A stretch of 64,000 bases of DNA from Lycocorax pyrrhopterus obiensis (lineage: Eukaryota; Chordata; Aves; Passeriformes; Paradisaeidae), in assembly GCA_014706295.1 (NCBI GenBank), contig JACSVZ010000002.1, positions 108,908,930 through 108,972,929 of the forward strand, given 5' to 3'. Position 1 is the first letter of the stretch; the number at the start of each line of letters is the position of its first letter. Under the pieces are notes generated by a model that was given only the letters and a program-made list of their open reading frames with translations, ran no database searches and was not told where the DNA came from. Below, piece after piece: positions 13,401 to 26,578 of the stretch. The position numbers were made by a program, and so were the translations under genes.

Positions 13401-14251
13401 CAGCAATCATACAACAAAGCTTGACTGTTAAATATTAGGCAACAGAGATTGCAAGAATATGCTGCACTAAAGCTGCACCAGCAATATAACTTCTTTTGCA
13501 AGGAGTAAGTCTGAAGAAATATTTCACTTAAGTCTTTTAAAAACCCTTCACAAATGCCATCTGGCTATGGCCATTAACTATGGGAAGAGATTGAAAGGAG
13601 TGGCTTTACAGAAATATAAATAAGATACCATAGCACAAGACAAAAATAACAAGAACATTCAAACTATACTGTACAGTAGTTATTTTCCCTGATAAATATA
13701 TTTATCTGGGGAACAAGACATAAAATGAAAACCCATACATCGTTGGAAACCATTTTTAAATCTCATATACCCACAATGTTGGTTTTTTACAAATAAGGGA
13801 AAATTATTGTATAACTGAGTTAGGAAAGTGCAATACTTCTTAGAAACAGTCCCCTTCTAAAGATATTAAATATGAATACAATGGAAATGACAATATTGTT
13901 TACCACGGAAATAATATTTGCACAAAACAGGGCAAAATAACGTCTTCTAAAACAACTAAGCAGCAGCAGCAATGCCACTCTGTGTTTCAAATATTTATAT
14001 TCAATGTATTTATAATAATCTTCTCAAAGGTTTGTGAGAAATAAATCTAATCTCTCCCTCTTTTTTCAATCTATGCATGGTATATGTGCTAACTTACTGA
14101 ATTCATCCTTCATGCAATTCCAGTTTATTAAAGAGGTTAAAAATTTATAAAACTCTGATGGGATATGGTTTTAATGCTTCATCACACTACCCATCATTTG
14201 CTTTTCAATCTAGATCAGAATGATCTTTCCGACTTCCCTGCAATCACCTAC
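7500..14251. other. Gene-free AT-rich segment
   Basis: No supported gene. Small internal repeats include two copies of a 10-base unit GAGAAGCTTG near 8641-8659 and a degenerate AGAATATCAGAA-type repeat at about 12369-12408. The 123-codon frame near 10723-11094 (minus) has no recognisable domain and no splice context. Confidence 0.6.
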
Positions 14252-14374
14252 CTGCACAGCTAATATTTTCTGAGCGTTCTCCTGAGAGGCTGCCTGGATC
14301 CTCGCCAGCCCAGCCTGGCTGGAGAGGCCGCCCTGGAGAGGCTCCACCACTCGGCCAGCGTGGCCCCGCTCCAT
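14252..14374 (-). CDS. Candidate first or alternative 5' coding exon, gene unidentified
   Basis: On the minus strand an ATG at 14374 in good context (G at -3, G at +4) opens 41 codons that run without a stop to a consensus donor, GCAG|GTAGGT, after base 14252. The exon is 123 nt and ends in phase 0. The peptide starts MERGHAGRVVEPLQ and ends SQENAQKILAVQ, with an amphipathic, helix-like second half (GLARIQAASQENAQKIL). The frame is also open upstream of the ATG through an Ala/Gly/Val-rich stretch. An internal exon using an acceptor after the long pyrimidine tract at about 14470-14560 is therefore also possible. I do not recognise the protein. The block is far more GC-rich than everything around it, which fits a first exon. 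Its partner exons would lie below 14252 or outside the window. Confidence 0.45.
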
Positions 14375-14475
14375 CGCCCCTGCAGCGCCCGCGGCTGGGA
14401 CGGCCACGCCAGCGGCCACGCCAGCGGCGCCAATGCCGATGGCCACGGACACGGCAGCAACGGGGTCAGGGTTGG
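14375..14475 (-). promoter_or_regulatory. Small CpG-rich island upstream of candidate exon
   Basis: Roughly 14286-14472 holds about 19 CpG dinucleotides, while CpG is rare in the rest of the window. It contains two perfect copies of the 12-mer GGCCACGCCAGC at 14402-14425. Such an island at the 5' side of an open exon resembles a promoter or 5' UTR, although it is shorter than a typical CpG island. A pyrimidine-rich tract (minus strand) follows up to about 14560. No TATA box is evident. Confidence 0.35.
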
Positions 14476-17400
14476 GGGGGACAGGCGAGAAGGTAGGTAG
14501 GGGGAGGAAGGAGGAAAAAAAAAACCAACAGGGAAAAAAAAAATTAAATTCCCAAGTCAGAGCAGGAGAGGAAATTAATGGCAGCGTTCAAGAAGAATGA
14601 TGGAGGGAAATATAGAAAGCAGTCAATAGCCCATTCTGCGCTGTACGGACCTGACAGGAATTTCACAGTCTCTTGGTTTTTCAGCCCACTCATGTGCATT
14701 CATCAGAAACCAGTCACATCTGGCTGCCAGGATGGGGGGTTAATTTTCTCTAAATGCCTCAGCAATTTTGTTCTAGCTGAGGCAAACTCTGTGACTGCAG
14801 AGCTGATGAGTAAAATATTTCTACTTCACCCAGTTTAACTCAAAACCGATAGCCTCGGGACATATTGAACCTTTCTTAAAAAAATAATCTCTTGAAGCTT
14901 TTTGAATGGCACATCAGGTCAGGCCAAAGTTTAAAATGCAAGTTTAAGACTTTGATGGACACAAGGGCGTTTTTTTGTCCCTGTGTAAAGCTTATCATAG
15001 CTTGGCAATGTGTGCTTTAGTGCATGACAAAACTAAAGAGAATTAACTTAGCCATCAACTGCTCAGGGAGAACAATAACAGGAAAGAGATTTCCATATAG
15101 AAGTTCCTATTAATCTACCCAGCTATAACCACATGACATGAAAGCATCTAACAGCACTAAATTGCACTAAATGTGGTGGCTGAGAGTGACACAACTTAAA
15201 AAAAGGATTTTATACCGACACATAGAAAAGATAACACTTATCCTAGGAATCGCATTCAGCACAAAGGATCCTAAGTGAAGTGATTCCAAGTGGGAGTACT
15301 TACCTGAAGGCTTTCACTTTTGGCTAACAGTAGTTATTGTTACAATCCGCAGTTAAGACTGGAATCAGTTTTTCCTTAATCTGCAGGTATTTGGAACACA
15401 TAAACACAGTGTGCTGGGTCTCAGTCTAGAACAAAAATGTTTTAAAGAGATCTGAAAATCTACCAACAGAGAATGATTTTGAAAACAGCGGTGGGTTTTG
15501 GCAAATTCTGCAAATGCTGCTGCATATTCTAGACTTGTTCTAATTTAGAAAATGGACATTTAAACCATGTAATTCATTGCTTAGTGGAAATACACGGGTT
15601 TGCATTTCATCAAGTTAATTATTTCAATAAATTCCGTAGCTATTGTTTTCATAAAGCCTTCAAGAGTATGCCTGTCAACCAGATTAACGCAATGGATTGT
15701 ACCATTCCTTTGGAAATATTACATTTCATTAAGGTCAATGCCACAGGTCAATAATTGGATCAGTTATAAAGAAGCTTTTACATGATAAGATATGACTGCT
15801 CTTTAGGAGCAAGCGCGGTGTACCAGGTGAAAAATACACTTTTTCAAAAGAATGTAGATTATAGTAATATCAAGTGAGCTATTACAGCCTAGAGAGTAAT
15901 TAATGCACATTTTCAAAATTAATGGCCTGATTTTTGGAGATACCAGGTTTCCACAAGTCCCATTAGATTCCGTGGAAGCTCTGAGTATGCTGCATCTTTC
16001 TAAATGAGGCTGTAAAATATTAAAGAAGATCTTTGTACATAATATTTTGTGTTCTGCCTGTGCATATAAAAAACAACATGAGGGAAATAGACAAACTCTC
16101 TCTTTTTCAATGGAAAAATAGAAAAAAACCCCAACCTGAATCACAGTCAAGACCTTAACCCAAATAGTACATTTTCCAGCTTGAAGAATCTTTTTTAAAT
16201 ACTGGAGCTCCTTCCCTGTTATTTTAAGAATTATTCTGTTCCTGAAATCTGTCTCTTCCTGCTTGTCTGCTGTTACTATAACTATTTTCAAATCTCACTT
16301 TTTCTGATACCATTCTGAAGTCTGAAAAAGAATGCAGGCGAGAGAGGGGCAAAACATAACAACTTAGGACATATTAATAAAACAATCTGCTTCAGGCCTA
16401 GAAAATAAATTAAGTAGAAAACTATTTTTGGGTTATCAAAATACTGATTTTGTAAAAAGTTAAAATAATTCCAGGATATGTTGCATTGCTGTATGATAAG
16501 GAAAATGGTGGTTGGGGGAGCATAGGGAAGGATTTGACAGTAAACAGTGAGAGGGATTGGTGGTTATCCAGTTCGGTGGCTATCCAATTTCTTGTCTTGA
16601 GAGAATTAAAAGACATTCAAAAGTTTTGAGGTTTAACTATATGAAAATTGCTATATTTACTGACAAACCGACAGTTTATAATGGCTGGTGTCCAGCACAA
16701 CTTTTGCTACTGTTTCTCATTCCAAAATTACAAGCCCATAATAGCTGATGATATTATGTATCATATTTCAAAATGCATCTCATATTTCGAAAATATTTTA
16801 TTGTGCCTAACATAATGGAGCCAAAACCCAAATATTTATTCTTTTTACAATATTAATTGCAACATAAATAACATTTATGCATGTGCTCAGAAATACAGGT
16901 TTGTGAGAAAGTAACAACTTGATCACATAATGTTGTCTGCAAGCTTAGAATAAACTGATGAACCCACTAACCTAGGAGGGCCCAAGTGAATTCCTGAGTC
17001 AACAGCAGAGCTCTAGCTGAGGGAATGATTAAAAAAATAAAAATCTCAAGTAACTTAGCTAAAGAGCACTTCTAACCCAAAAGCAGATTTGGTAGGCTTT
17101 GTCATGACCTCCCTGTCCCTACAGGCACCAATACTGTTCTGGCAGATGCTCTTCTTGGTCATATCACAGACATATAGTAATTAGCTTTTCCTGTTCTTTT
17201 TTATTTTTTGTCAGATGTAGAGACTTAAAAAGGCATAGCTTACATGAGTAAAATACATGTCATTGTTGCTTGCTCCTTTGTTTTTCAGTGCTGTGTTTCT
17301 TAAGTATTCTGAACACATCGAGCCAGATGCTGGCAGAGAAGGTAACAGCATCCATCTCCAGTGGTCAGGGTGTAGCAATATGTACAGTAGACAAATATTT

Positions 17401-20400
17401 ACATGAAATTCACTTCGGTTTTGATGTTTCCTTTGCTGTGAGAGCAGGACTGAAGGAAAAAGGAGATAGAAAGACAAGCAAGCTCCAGATTTTAGTGATT
17501 CAAAAGGAAAGGAAACCCCAGGATTCCTGTTTCTGTCATTCTTGAATCTGCCATGGCTGCAGGTGATACAGGTGGAGGGGAGGACAATTTTTGCAACAAG
17601 CAGTCTTCTCCTAGTCCTCATCCTGAAAACAAGGAAACAGTGAGCCAATGGCTTTGCTGGAGTGGCACCTTTGGGAGCTTCTGGGGAGGATAAATGATGT
17701 TCTCAAGGAGTTGCCCTTGCCATTCTTCTGCTTTGGGGCTTCACTATCGTTCCTCTGGTGTTTTGGCTCCCCTCTGTGACTCACAGCAGAGGGCACCATA
17801 TGGCTCCATAATTATTTAATTCCTTCATTACACGTGGCACTAATATAATTGGTAATATCAGCAGAAATTTGGGACAATAATGTGTGAACTACCGGACAGT
17901 ACTGTCTTACTAGAGAGGAACCTTATGATTCCGGGTACCTTAATCTGTTCTCACCTTTAAGTTTTCTGTTATGATAAATCTAGATACTTCATTAAATTCA
18001 TACCTGACTTGCACTAATATGAATGAAATCAAGTTAATATTTTAACATGTAATTTCTTATCTGAGGAATCAAACTGGATAAAAAATTATATGATACTCTT
18101 TGAAGCTCATGCCTATTCAAGCCTAATTCATTAATCCAGTAGCATTGTTTCTAGGTCCTTATTTATTAATGTTGCCACTATATTTGTATTCTCTATATTG
18201 CAAACAAAAGTTAAGATGAAAGAAAATCCCACATAGAAAGATGTAACTGCATCTTATTTAGACCAGAACATTTTTTTATTTCTGTTGCCTGGCAGTTCAT
18301 AGGAAACCAAAATTTTTACCTGTTTCTCTTTTATTACAGAGAATATATTTATTATTATTTTTCATTTATATCTATTATTATAAATATTATTATATTTAAT
18401 TTATATTATTTATTTTTAATAAATATCTATTTATTACAGATATACAGCTGTATAGCACTAGAACAACACTGACATATTTGTCAATGAACCCAAAGCTAGA
18501 GGTGCTTACTTGTTTAAATACCAAAAGGCACATGGCCCCACTAAGAACATAAAGTGAACAGCACCTGGAACTCAGTCATGATGCTTTTTCTCAGCTTCAA
18601 TTGCCAGTTCTGGACAGTGATGACATGCTAGCATCACACTGGGTTACGATTAAAAAACTATTTCTCCTCTTAGCTGTTTTTAAATAGTGAGATTCAGTTG
18701 ATCTGAATACAACTGTTTCTCTTTTACCCCTGAGAATGAAAACACCCTCTATGAATAAAGTGTTCTTTTATTTTACAAAATTATAATTATTCATAATATA
18801 AATGCATTCTGCATTTAGAGTACGTACTTACATCTAAGGTGTCTGATCCATTAAAATGGCCAGATTCTCGGTCACACAGAAGGTAGTAGATATTAATATA
18901 GGCAAAACTATTATTCTGAAAAAAGAAGTTTGTCTCTAAAGAAGACTCTCCTTAAATTTTGCCAAACTTTAAACCTTTGATCTAAAAATGTGCATGGCAG
19001 GTGTTTCCCTCAGGCTGAATTTGTTTGGATAGCCCAAGCAGTTTGCTTTCTTTTTTTGAGGAATTCTAGGCAAAATACATTATTGTGCTTCTGTTACCAA
19101 ATTATACTGGTATTTCCTTTACTAAATGCACTTTGCAAAGGGGACTCACATTTCAGAGGGGACAGCATTTCTCTGTGTGATATGACTTTTTCCTAAAAAT
19201 ATTCTGGTAAAAACTGTAAGTCTTTGGAAAATTATTGTCTGCATACAGTCATTAGCAAATGTTTCCATTTTTATATATATATTTTTAAACATATTGTCCC
19301 CTGTAAACATTCTTGGCCTTCTCAGTGGTCCTACAGTTGTTCAGATTCTGTATCAATATTTCTAAGCAAGTAAGAATGCTTATTGCTGTGTAACTCTACC
19401 CTGTACACAAACCATCTTCACAAAGTGGTTTGCCACACATTAGGTCAGGAATACAGGACTGAAACTTGATGGTTGTCTGTAATGTCTGTTATTTTGGTCT
19501 TGGATGAAATTCATTACTGACAGCAATGTGCCTATCTGTGTCCCAGCATAAACACCCATCTATTGGTGCACAGAAAACCTGGACAAACAAATCTTTGCAA
19601 AAGTTGGATGGTTTATTTGGATCAAACTGTGAAGTCTGTGCTAAGGATGCCAACTTGTGATTAAGAAATCCAACTGTTGATCAAAACTGGAGTAATTCTA
19701 ACCATTATAGTTTAATCTAGGTTTTTCATAGCTATGCTGGAATGCAATAACATCAAACAAGGAGATCCAAACCTAGATCACAACACGGACCATCCTTTGC
19801 CAGTGCAATGATATTTTACCAGAAGAAGAACTGGTTTTGTGTTTTCTTTCAAGTACCAACTGAAATTTCCTTTTCCTTTCCTGATTTTTCTTTCAGAAAC
19901 AGCCTGAAAAGTAAGAACCAAACTCAGCCACATGGCTCAAGGAATGGGAATTTCTCTGATTAGAGAGACTTTGAGATATAGCTGTGATGAAAAAAGGGTG
20001 ATTCCAGACTAAAAAAAATCCAAGCAAATGCAAATTGAAACGTTTAAAAGAACAAGTAGGTGAAAATTATGCAGTTACAGTAGGTATACAGAGCTTCTTA
20101 CCAAGTGATTAAAACCATTCGTGGATATTAAAATGAAGAAATGGACTAGGCATCAGCAAGAACAGAAAAATACACGTAGCTGAGGCAGATGAGAGGAACA
20201 GATGGGCAGAGCACTTCCAAGAAGTCTCACTAGACTCAGCCCACTATCTATACAATATTTTGATGAAATGTTATGAACCTAAGTCATTTAACATTAACAA
20301 TAACTAATTGAGATGTCAGCAATAAACACAGCAATCCAGAAGCTAAAAAATGTCAAAGCAGAAAGCAAAGACCATTATCACAGAGAATAATATTATCCAG

Positions 20401-23400
20401 TGTGATATATCCAGGATACAATATTTAAACTCATCAGAAAAAACAAAAAAATCTTTCCTGCTCCTCCTGCAAGAGAAATCATTTGCAAAGTAATATTATA
20501 CAGAATGTAAGATGATGTTGGGCAGAAATTTTAGCAAACAATAGGCCAGATTCAGCTGAGGTGAACATGAGTGAACTAGAGGTGGTTATGGTAAGTACCA
20601 TCATGAAAGTACATCATTGGTTCTCAAAAACAGTTGGAAAGCTTATGTACATGTGCAGTCATATATGAGCATGAAATCAGGTTCACTCCTTGAAGAAGAC
20701 ATAGAATGGAAGACAAAGTACACTTTAATATCAAGGCTTTTGGATATAACCCTACAGAAATGTGTTATGTTCATACCTCATTATTGACATGCCCTGGCAC
20801 GTCAACTAAGTAGTTTAAACTCAGCTTTCCAGAGATAACTGAGAATTTCATCCTGTTTTCTGTTTTTGTTGGTTTTGAGAATCCGATTCAAATCTTCAGT
20901 TTTTAGAGATAATTGGCAGTGGCAGGTTCAACTGAAAGTAGCAGGGAGATTTGGAATCATAGGGTGCCGTGAAGAAAGCGTGTTGCTGACATTAATATTT
21001 ACAGGGATAGATCTTTAGGCAACTGATTGCTATGTTAAGCAGCTAAACCCACAGTTATTTTATGGTATTGACAGTACAGGAAACCGGGATTATTTTGCTG
21101 ACTTGTTTTATTAAAACATAACTCCGTTTTACATTCAGTGACTATAACCCTTTTAATTCCACTCGTGATTGACACTGATATAACTGATCTTCTGGATTCT
21201 ACAAAACATCATTCTGTAATTCTGCAGTAGTCCCCCTTGAGACATCAGTTTATTACAAAACCAAAATGCAGCTAACAGAACAAGCACTAGCTGCTACTCG
21301 CTGCTATCAGTAGTAGCCTACTATGGTTTCCAGATCTAAGCAAATCAGCCTTACATGTTGAACAGAGACTAATGTGTCACTTCTAAATCTACACGTTCTC
21401 TATTTCCTACGATGCTAATCTGATATCAGAGGATCCAGTGTGTGTGTCATATTAATTCAGCAGTGCACAGTGAATGCTAAGTTCTATGTAAATGACATAA
21501 GCCTTATCAGTTCCATTCATTGTTACAACTCAAACAACGGCAATTACAACAACTCTACAGGTTTTGGCACTGCAAGAATGGCAGATTTATTAGCAAAATC
21601 CAGTTAATATTTATCTTTTTATACTATTCCACTACCAAGTTACACCTGTACAATATACAAAGCTCCTGGGTAATGAGATACTTCTTTATTGTCAAATCTG
21701 CTCCACAGACTGCTGGTAAAGATTACATAGTTCATTTAAATAAAGCTCTTTTGTCAACAGGCCGGATATACTTTAAAAATGAGTAAAAGCCTCATGAAAA
21801 AAACAAATCTCAGCTGATGTGCAAGTATACATGAAAAGATGCACTTGTTTTTTTGACCTTATTCCAGCTGTTAATGCTTTAGTAAGCAGATTAGCAGTAT
21901 TACATTTTAAAAAAGGAAAATTGTATTTCAAGATCCACTGAAAAACAAGCTAAGAAAAGTCTGAAAAATCAGAGTAAAATCTTCTACTAGAAATATTGGT
22001 GAATGCAGACAAAAACATTGACTAATGGAGGAAGAAAAAAATGAAAGAGTGGTGTTTTGATCTTTAACTGCTGTTGAGAAAAATGAGGAAAATAGACAAC
22101 AGAGTAAGATCCGGGTTTCTTTCTGTTTATTGTGGCTAGTACTGAAATACCAATATGAAGATTGAAAGTGTGCTTTCTATATAAGATTCCTAAAAATGTA
22201 GCCTAGAGTTTGATACTGAGTAGATGTAGAAAATGTGTGATGTTGTTCTTTCCTCAAAGATTTCTCTACTTGCCAGTTTGTACTGCTAGAGAAGGAAAAT
22301 ATATCTGTACTTATCATCTCTTTATATCATTTAGCAACACTTAGAATCAAATACTGTTATTTCATCCCCAGGAGCCTGAAGCAATGAATGGAAACATCTC
22401 AAAAAAGTGCAGATAATTGCACTTACTCCAAACCAAAGGTTTTATTTTTTTTAATTATTTAATTTTTTTGCCTCCTAAACTCTCATCTGCAGAAGTCTAC
22501 AACTTTTTCCAACTTTTGTTTGGTATTTGCACAAAGCCATTAGAGGAACATGTCAGACAGCACAAGCTGAAGTGTCAAAACACTGCAAGTAAAGAAGATT
22601 GTTCCAAAGAAATTTCTGACCTTGCCATTAATTTCTTCTGTTAAAGCAACCATAGTCCCTAGTCATTCCTTTTACAGATTCTGCTGCTTACTCTGCAGAT
22701 ATTGCACAATAAAATACCATATCTCATCCTCTGTCCCCTCCTAAAGGATTTTTGGAGTATAATTGTTAGCACATTTTTCAAGAAGTAAACTAGGCCCCTT
22801 TTGGCATGTAGTGTTGTTGACAATTTTTTTCATTAGCTTATCATTTTAAAACTAAAACTAATAAACAAACTTTAATAAGAATATATTACACTATTTCCCC
22901 AAACATTTTAATGGTGAGGTGTAAGATCAGCTTTGTCTTTGTGAAGGGTGAATTTTTGCCTTCTTTGCTACCTTTGAAACACACTAAGATTAATTATCAA
23001 AATGTATTTCATTTGTATATCTAGCAGAATACAGAGATAGCACCCTGCCTATCTTGACTAAGGCGTATAAAATATTATGATGATAAACATTTATATTTAG
23101 CTGTTGCTTCCGATTCCTATAAAGTATCTCCTGATCACTGCAAAAAAGTAAAATGAAATTCAAAAGAACACATTTTATCTTTTTCCAGATGACACATACA
23201 TTTATTAGTTATCCCTTACAACTTCATGAAAATTCAAGGATGATAAATCAAGCCCATCTTGCTCTCTGTCCGGAAGTGAGCCTGTTGTCACCAGAGAGTA
23301 CTGCCGTTCCATTTGTGTTTCTGGGCCTTCGGCACCTGGCAGCGATGTCAGTCACCAGCCTATCCCTAGGTTTTGTGCAGCAGGACCACGCATTGCAACA

Positions 23401-25843
23401 ACCCAGACCATACAGTGGGCCACTCTGCAGTTGCACATGTCCCTGGATGCTTGGCTGAATCCCCACCAGCATCCCTTTATCCATGACGGAAAATTAACTC
23501 CTGGTTAACCATTTCAGGAATGACATGGCCTTCGGTTGCTCAGGGATCTCCGACGTGTGTTTGCACAATACACCGCCCAGACTGCAAAAGCAGCCAGGGA
23601 CTGGGGATTCTGTAGGGCCAACCTGAGCACAGAGAGGTAAGTGTGCTTCCTGGAAGGCAATGAATCAATCAGGAGAACAGCTGGCCAATTAATATGTGCA
23701 TAACTTTTTGCCAGATGTTACGTTGTGCTGATGGCTGACTGCATCTTAGAGATGCACATTGTTTCTCAGCCCCTGGGGCTACTTTCCTATCGTTAAATAA
23801 ACAGAGCCAGGAACCACTCTGTGGCAGGAAGGCCGAGAGGTGCAGGCAGGTTTTGTCCACGCTATGTAGTCCACTGCCACTTCTCAGCCTTGTGAGACGA
23901 CCTCACTGCCCAAAGACACACACAGTATTTTAGGGGCAGAGGGGTTAACAGCTGAATGACTGAATTAATGAGCTTCAGCCTATGAAGATGAAACACTGAC
24001 TAGGCGTTGCATATCCTTGGACACGGCAAAGCCTCTTGGGATAGTGGTGGAGTACTGTATTGTCTTGAGGGAACTGAAGCTGGTGCTGTCCTGTTCACGT
24101 TCTTTGCTTGAAGCAGAGCCTGGTGCGTGTTGTTGCTCACACTCTGTTAGGTTTTCTCTTGGAAAGTGCTGACTAGCACATGTCAAAACAGCACCATGTG
24201 GTACCATAAGTATGCAGCATGGAGTGCTAGGTCAAGCTAGATCCCTAATCCTCTTTTATTTTGCAGACTAGATATAGCCTTCACAGCCAAGAGTATACTG
24301 AGCTTCCTTTTGACATTGTCTTGCAAAGAGCCAGATAAACACATGCTCTTCATAAAAAATAAGCACTGAACTCATAAATAATAAGAATTAATGGGCAGGA
24401 ATGGATTAGGAGGGGATTGTGAAGGCTGAAGGGGGTCTAACTTCAACGAGAAGGGGAATAATAGGGAAAACGTACATGGCTACAAGGTCTTATGGTAGGT
24501 CAGGTTAGGACCTGTGCTGTGAAGGGAAAAAGGCATATCATGGGAGTCATAAACTGAAGTCTTTAAGTGATCAACTAACTTGAATTTGACATAATTTTTC
24601 TGGTCAAACACCCTTTCTTTTCTTATCTAGAACCAGTGATTAGATTTCATAAGTCTTACAAAAATTCTTCATCCTAGTGACCCTCTTCCTTACTTTGAGT
24701 CTAGATCTAATTTACATCTTTAGGCTAAACAGTTGTTTTCCTTCTTGCTTGCCTCAGAGGTAAGCATAAAGTGACAGAGCATCCTTACTTGCTTACTAAA
24801 CATAAGAATGTTTTGAGGTTTACAAAGACTCAGATTCCAGTACCCACCACATCTACACATCAGATTCTTGGTACAGTCATTTGTTCTGTGTGATTCTTGG
24901 TTGTATTCTCACAGAGACCTCTAAAGAGTTACTTAATTACCTGAGAACATAGCTCTCAGACAGGCAGTCCTGTATTTTCCCACCCCCATTATCTGCCTGT
25001 CTTCAGAAGGGATGGATATTGTATTGCAAAAATTAATATTACAGGGAAGGCAGAAATTAAAATGGCGTTCATAGAATATAGTTTACAATTAGTTAGATAC
25101 TTAGCTTCAGTCTGTCATAATATGTATTATATTAACTAGCCATCAAGATAATTGGAATAAAATATTTCAGGCCTTGCCAGAACCCTTTGTCCTCAGAAGG
25201 GCTTAGGCATTCAGCCACATTTCTGCAGGAAGCACAATGTGAGCAGAAGGAAAAGGCTAAATGAAGTCATACACTGTCAGTAATTAAATCCCTCAGTAGC
25301 TACTCTAAGTCATTCATACAAAAGGATTACATTATAAGAAACCCCACAGGTGTGATGTAGGTTAGGACCTAATGTAAAGGAGAAGTTTGAATAGTATTCC
25401 AAAAGCATTGTTCCACTATACATCCTTCTTAAAGTTCTGAAAAGAAGAAAGATGAAGAAAGATGAAGAAAATTAAGAACAAGAACCAGAAGGACAAGAAA
25501 TAAGAAAGCCTGTGTCTGAGAAGGCAGGAATTAGAATTCTTCACCTTGCAGGTCTATTTCAATCTACAATATTCCCACCTTAATATTTCATATAAAACCC
25601 CAAACTAAATATGGAAAAAATACGGTTGGAAAAACTCCCAACTACATTATTCGTGGTAAGTTTTCGAAGTGTTTGAGCAAACAAACAAATAAAAGGTTTC
25701 TTAACTAGTGTTCTATCTGCTCTTCTGTACTCCACAATACCTTCCAGCCTTCAAATTTAGAGAGCTCAGTCAGGTAAGCAAGTTTGCTATTGCATTTGTA
25801 GTCTAAATTTCAAAGTCTGTGTCTTATTCTAGTGTGTTCTTGT
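14476..25843. other. Gene-free AT-rich segment
   Basis: No supported gene in over 11 kb. The longest frame (162 codons, minus, 15803-16291) has no domain, no splice context and the composition of its surroundings. A GC-richer patch lies at about 23260-23620 and could be an unrecognised old insertion. The stretch 17800-17900 is rich in AATTA-type motifs. Two GATGAAGAAA repeats lie near 25450-25470. Confidence 0.6.
18338..18440. repeat. TTA/TAT-rich low-complexity tract
   Basis: Nearly pure A and T, composed of irregular TTATTA, TATTAT and TTTAAT units. It is low complexity, possibly a decayed microsatellite. No coding content. Confidence 0.8.
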
Positions 25844-26578
25844 TGTACTGGGTTTGCACGGCCAAGTTTTGGTAGCAAGTTTTGGTAGGAGTGGCTTCTA
25901 TAAGAAGCTTCCCCCCGTCCAGCAGAATTGCCAGAGAAGGGAGTAGTGAGTGTATGAGAGAAGAACAGCCCTGCATACACCAGGGTCAATGCAGAAGGAG
26001 TGGGAGGAGGTGCTCCAGAAGCTGGCGCTGAGATTCTGCTGCAGCCCATGGTGCAGACCATGGTGAGGCAGCTGTGCCCCTGCAGCCCATGGAGGACCAC
26101 AGAGATGCAGCCCATGGAGGAGCCCACACCAGAGCAGATAGGTGCCTGAGAGGAAGCTGTGAACCTGTGGGAGACTCATGCTGGAGCAGGAGCCTGGCAG
26201 GGATCTGCAGACCCATGGAGAGAGGAGTCCATGCAGGAGCACATTTCCTGGCAGGACTTGTGACCCTGTGGGGGACCCACACTGGAGCAGGCTGTGCCTG
26301 AATGACTGCACCCATGGAAAAAAATGACACATGTTGGACCAGTTCGTGGAGAACTGTTGCCCTTGGGATGGACTCATGTCGGAGGAGCTCACGGGGAGCT
26401 GTCTCCCATGTGAAGGATCCCACACCAGAGCAGGGGAAGGATTTATCTCCCTGAGCAGCAACGAACTGACTGTAATCCCCATTCCCTGTCTGTGTTGCTG
26501 GTGCAGAGGAGGAGCAGCTGGGAAAGAGGGAGGGATGAGGGGGAAAGTATTTTTGCTTCTCATTGTCCTGCTCCGTTC
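25844..26578 (+). mobile_element. Avian LTR-type interspersed repeat, 3'-truncated
   Basis: The element opens with TGTACTGGGTTTGCACGG, followed by CCAAGTTTTGGTAGCA, which I recognise as the start of a high-copy bird interspersed repeat of LTR type. It continues through a CTTCCCCC segment and then a G-rich body of CAGCCCATGGAGG and CACACTGGAGCAGG motifs, ending in a GAGGGAGGGATGAGG zone near 26529. The usual 3' part of the family seems missing, since similarity fades near 26578. No gag or pol lies next to it, so it behaves as a solitary element. The family name was not assigned because no library search was possible. All long frames inside it on both strands are by-products of its composition. 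Confidence 0.7.
26129..26433 (+). repeat. Degenerate array of about 50-bp units inside the LTR-type element
   Basis: The core CTGGAGCAG and its variants recurs at about 26129, 26181, 26234, 26282, 26334, 26379 and 26425, giving spacings of 45 to 53 bases. Each unit also carries a CCCATGG or CTGTGGG motif upstream of the core. The array is diverged and belongs to the element itself rather than being a separate satellite. Confidence 0.7.

Noticed and set aside
15803..16291. 162-codon frame on the minus strand
   Set aside because: Composition equals the AT-rich surroundings. There is no domain, no splice context and no codon bias, so it is compatible with chance in 64 kb.
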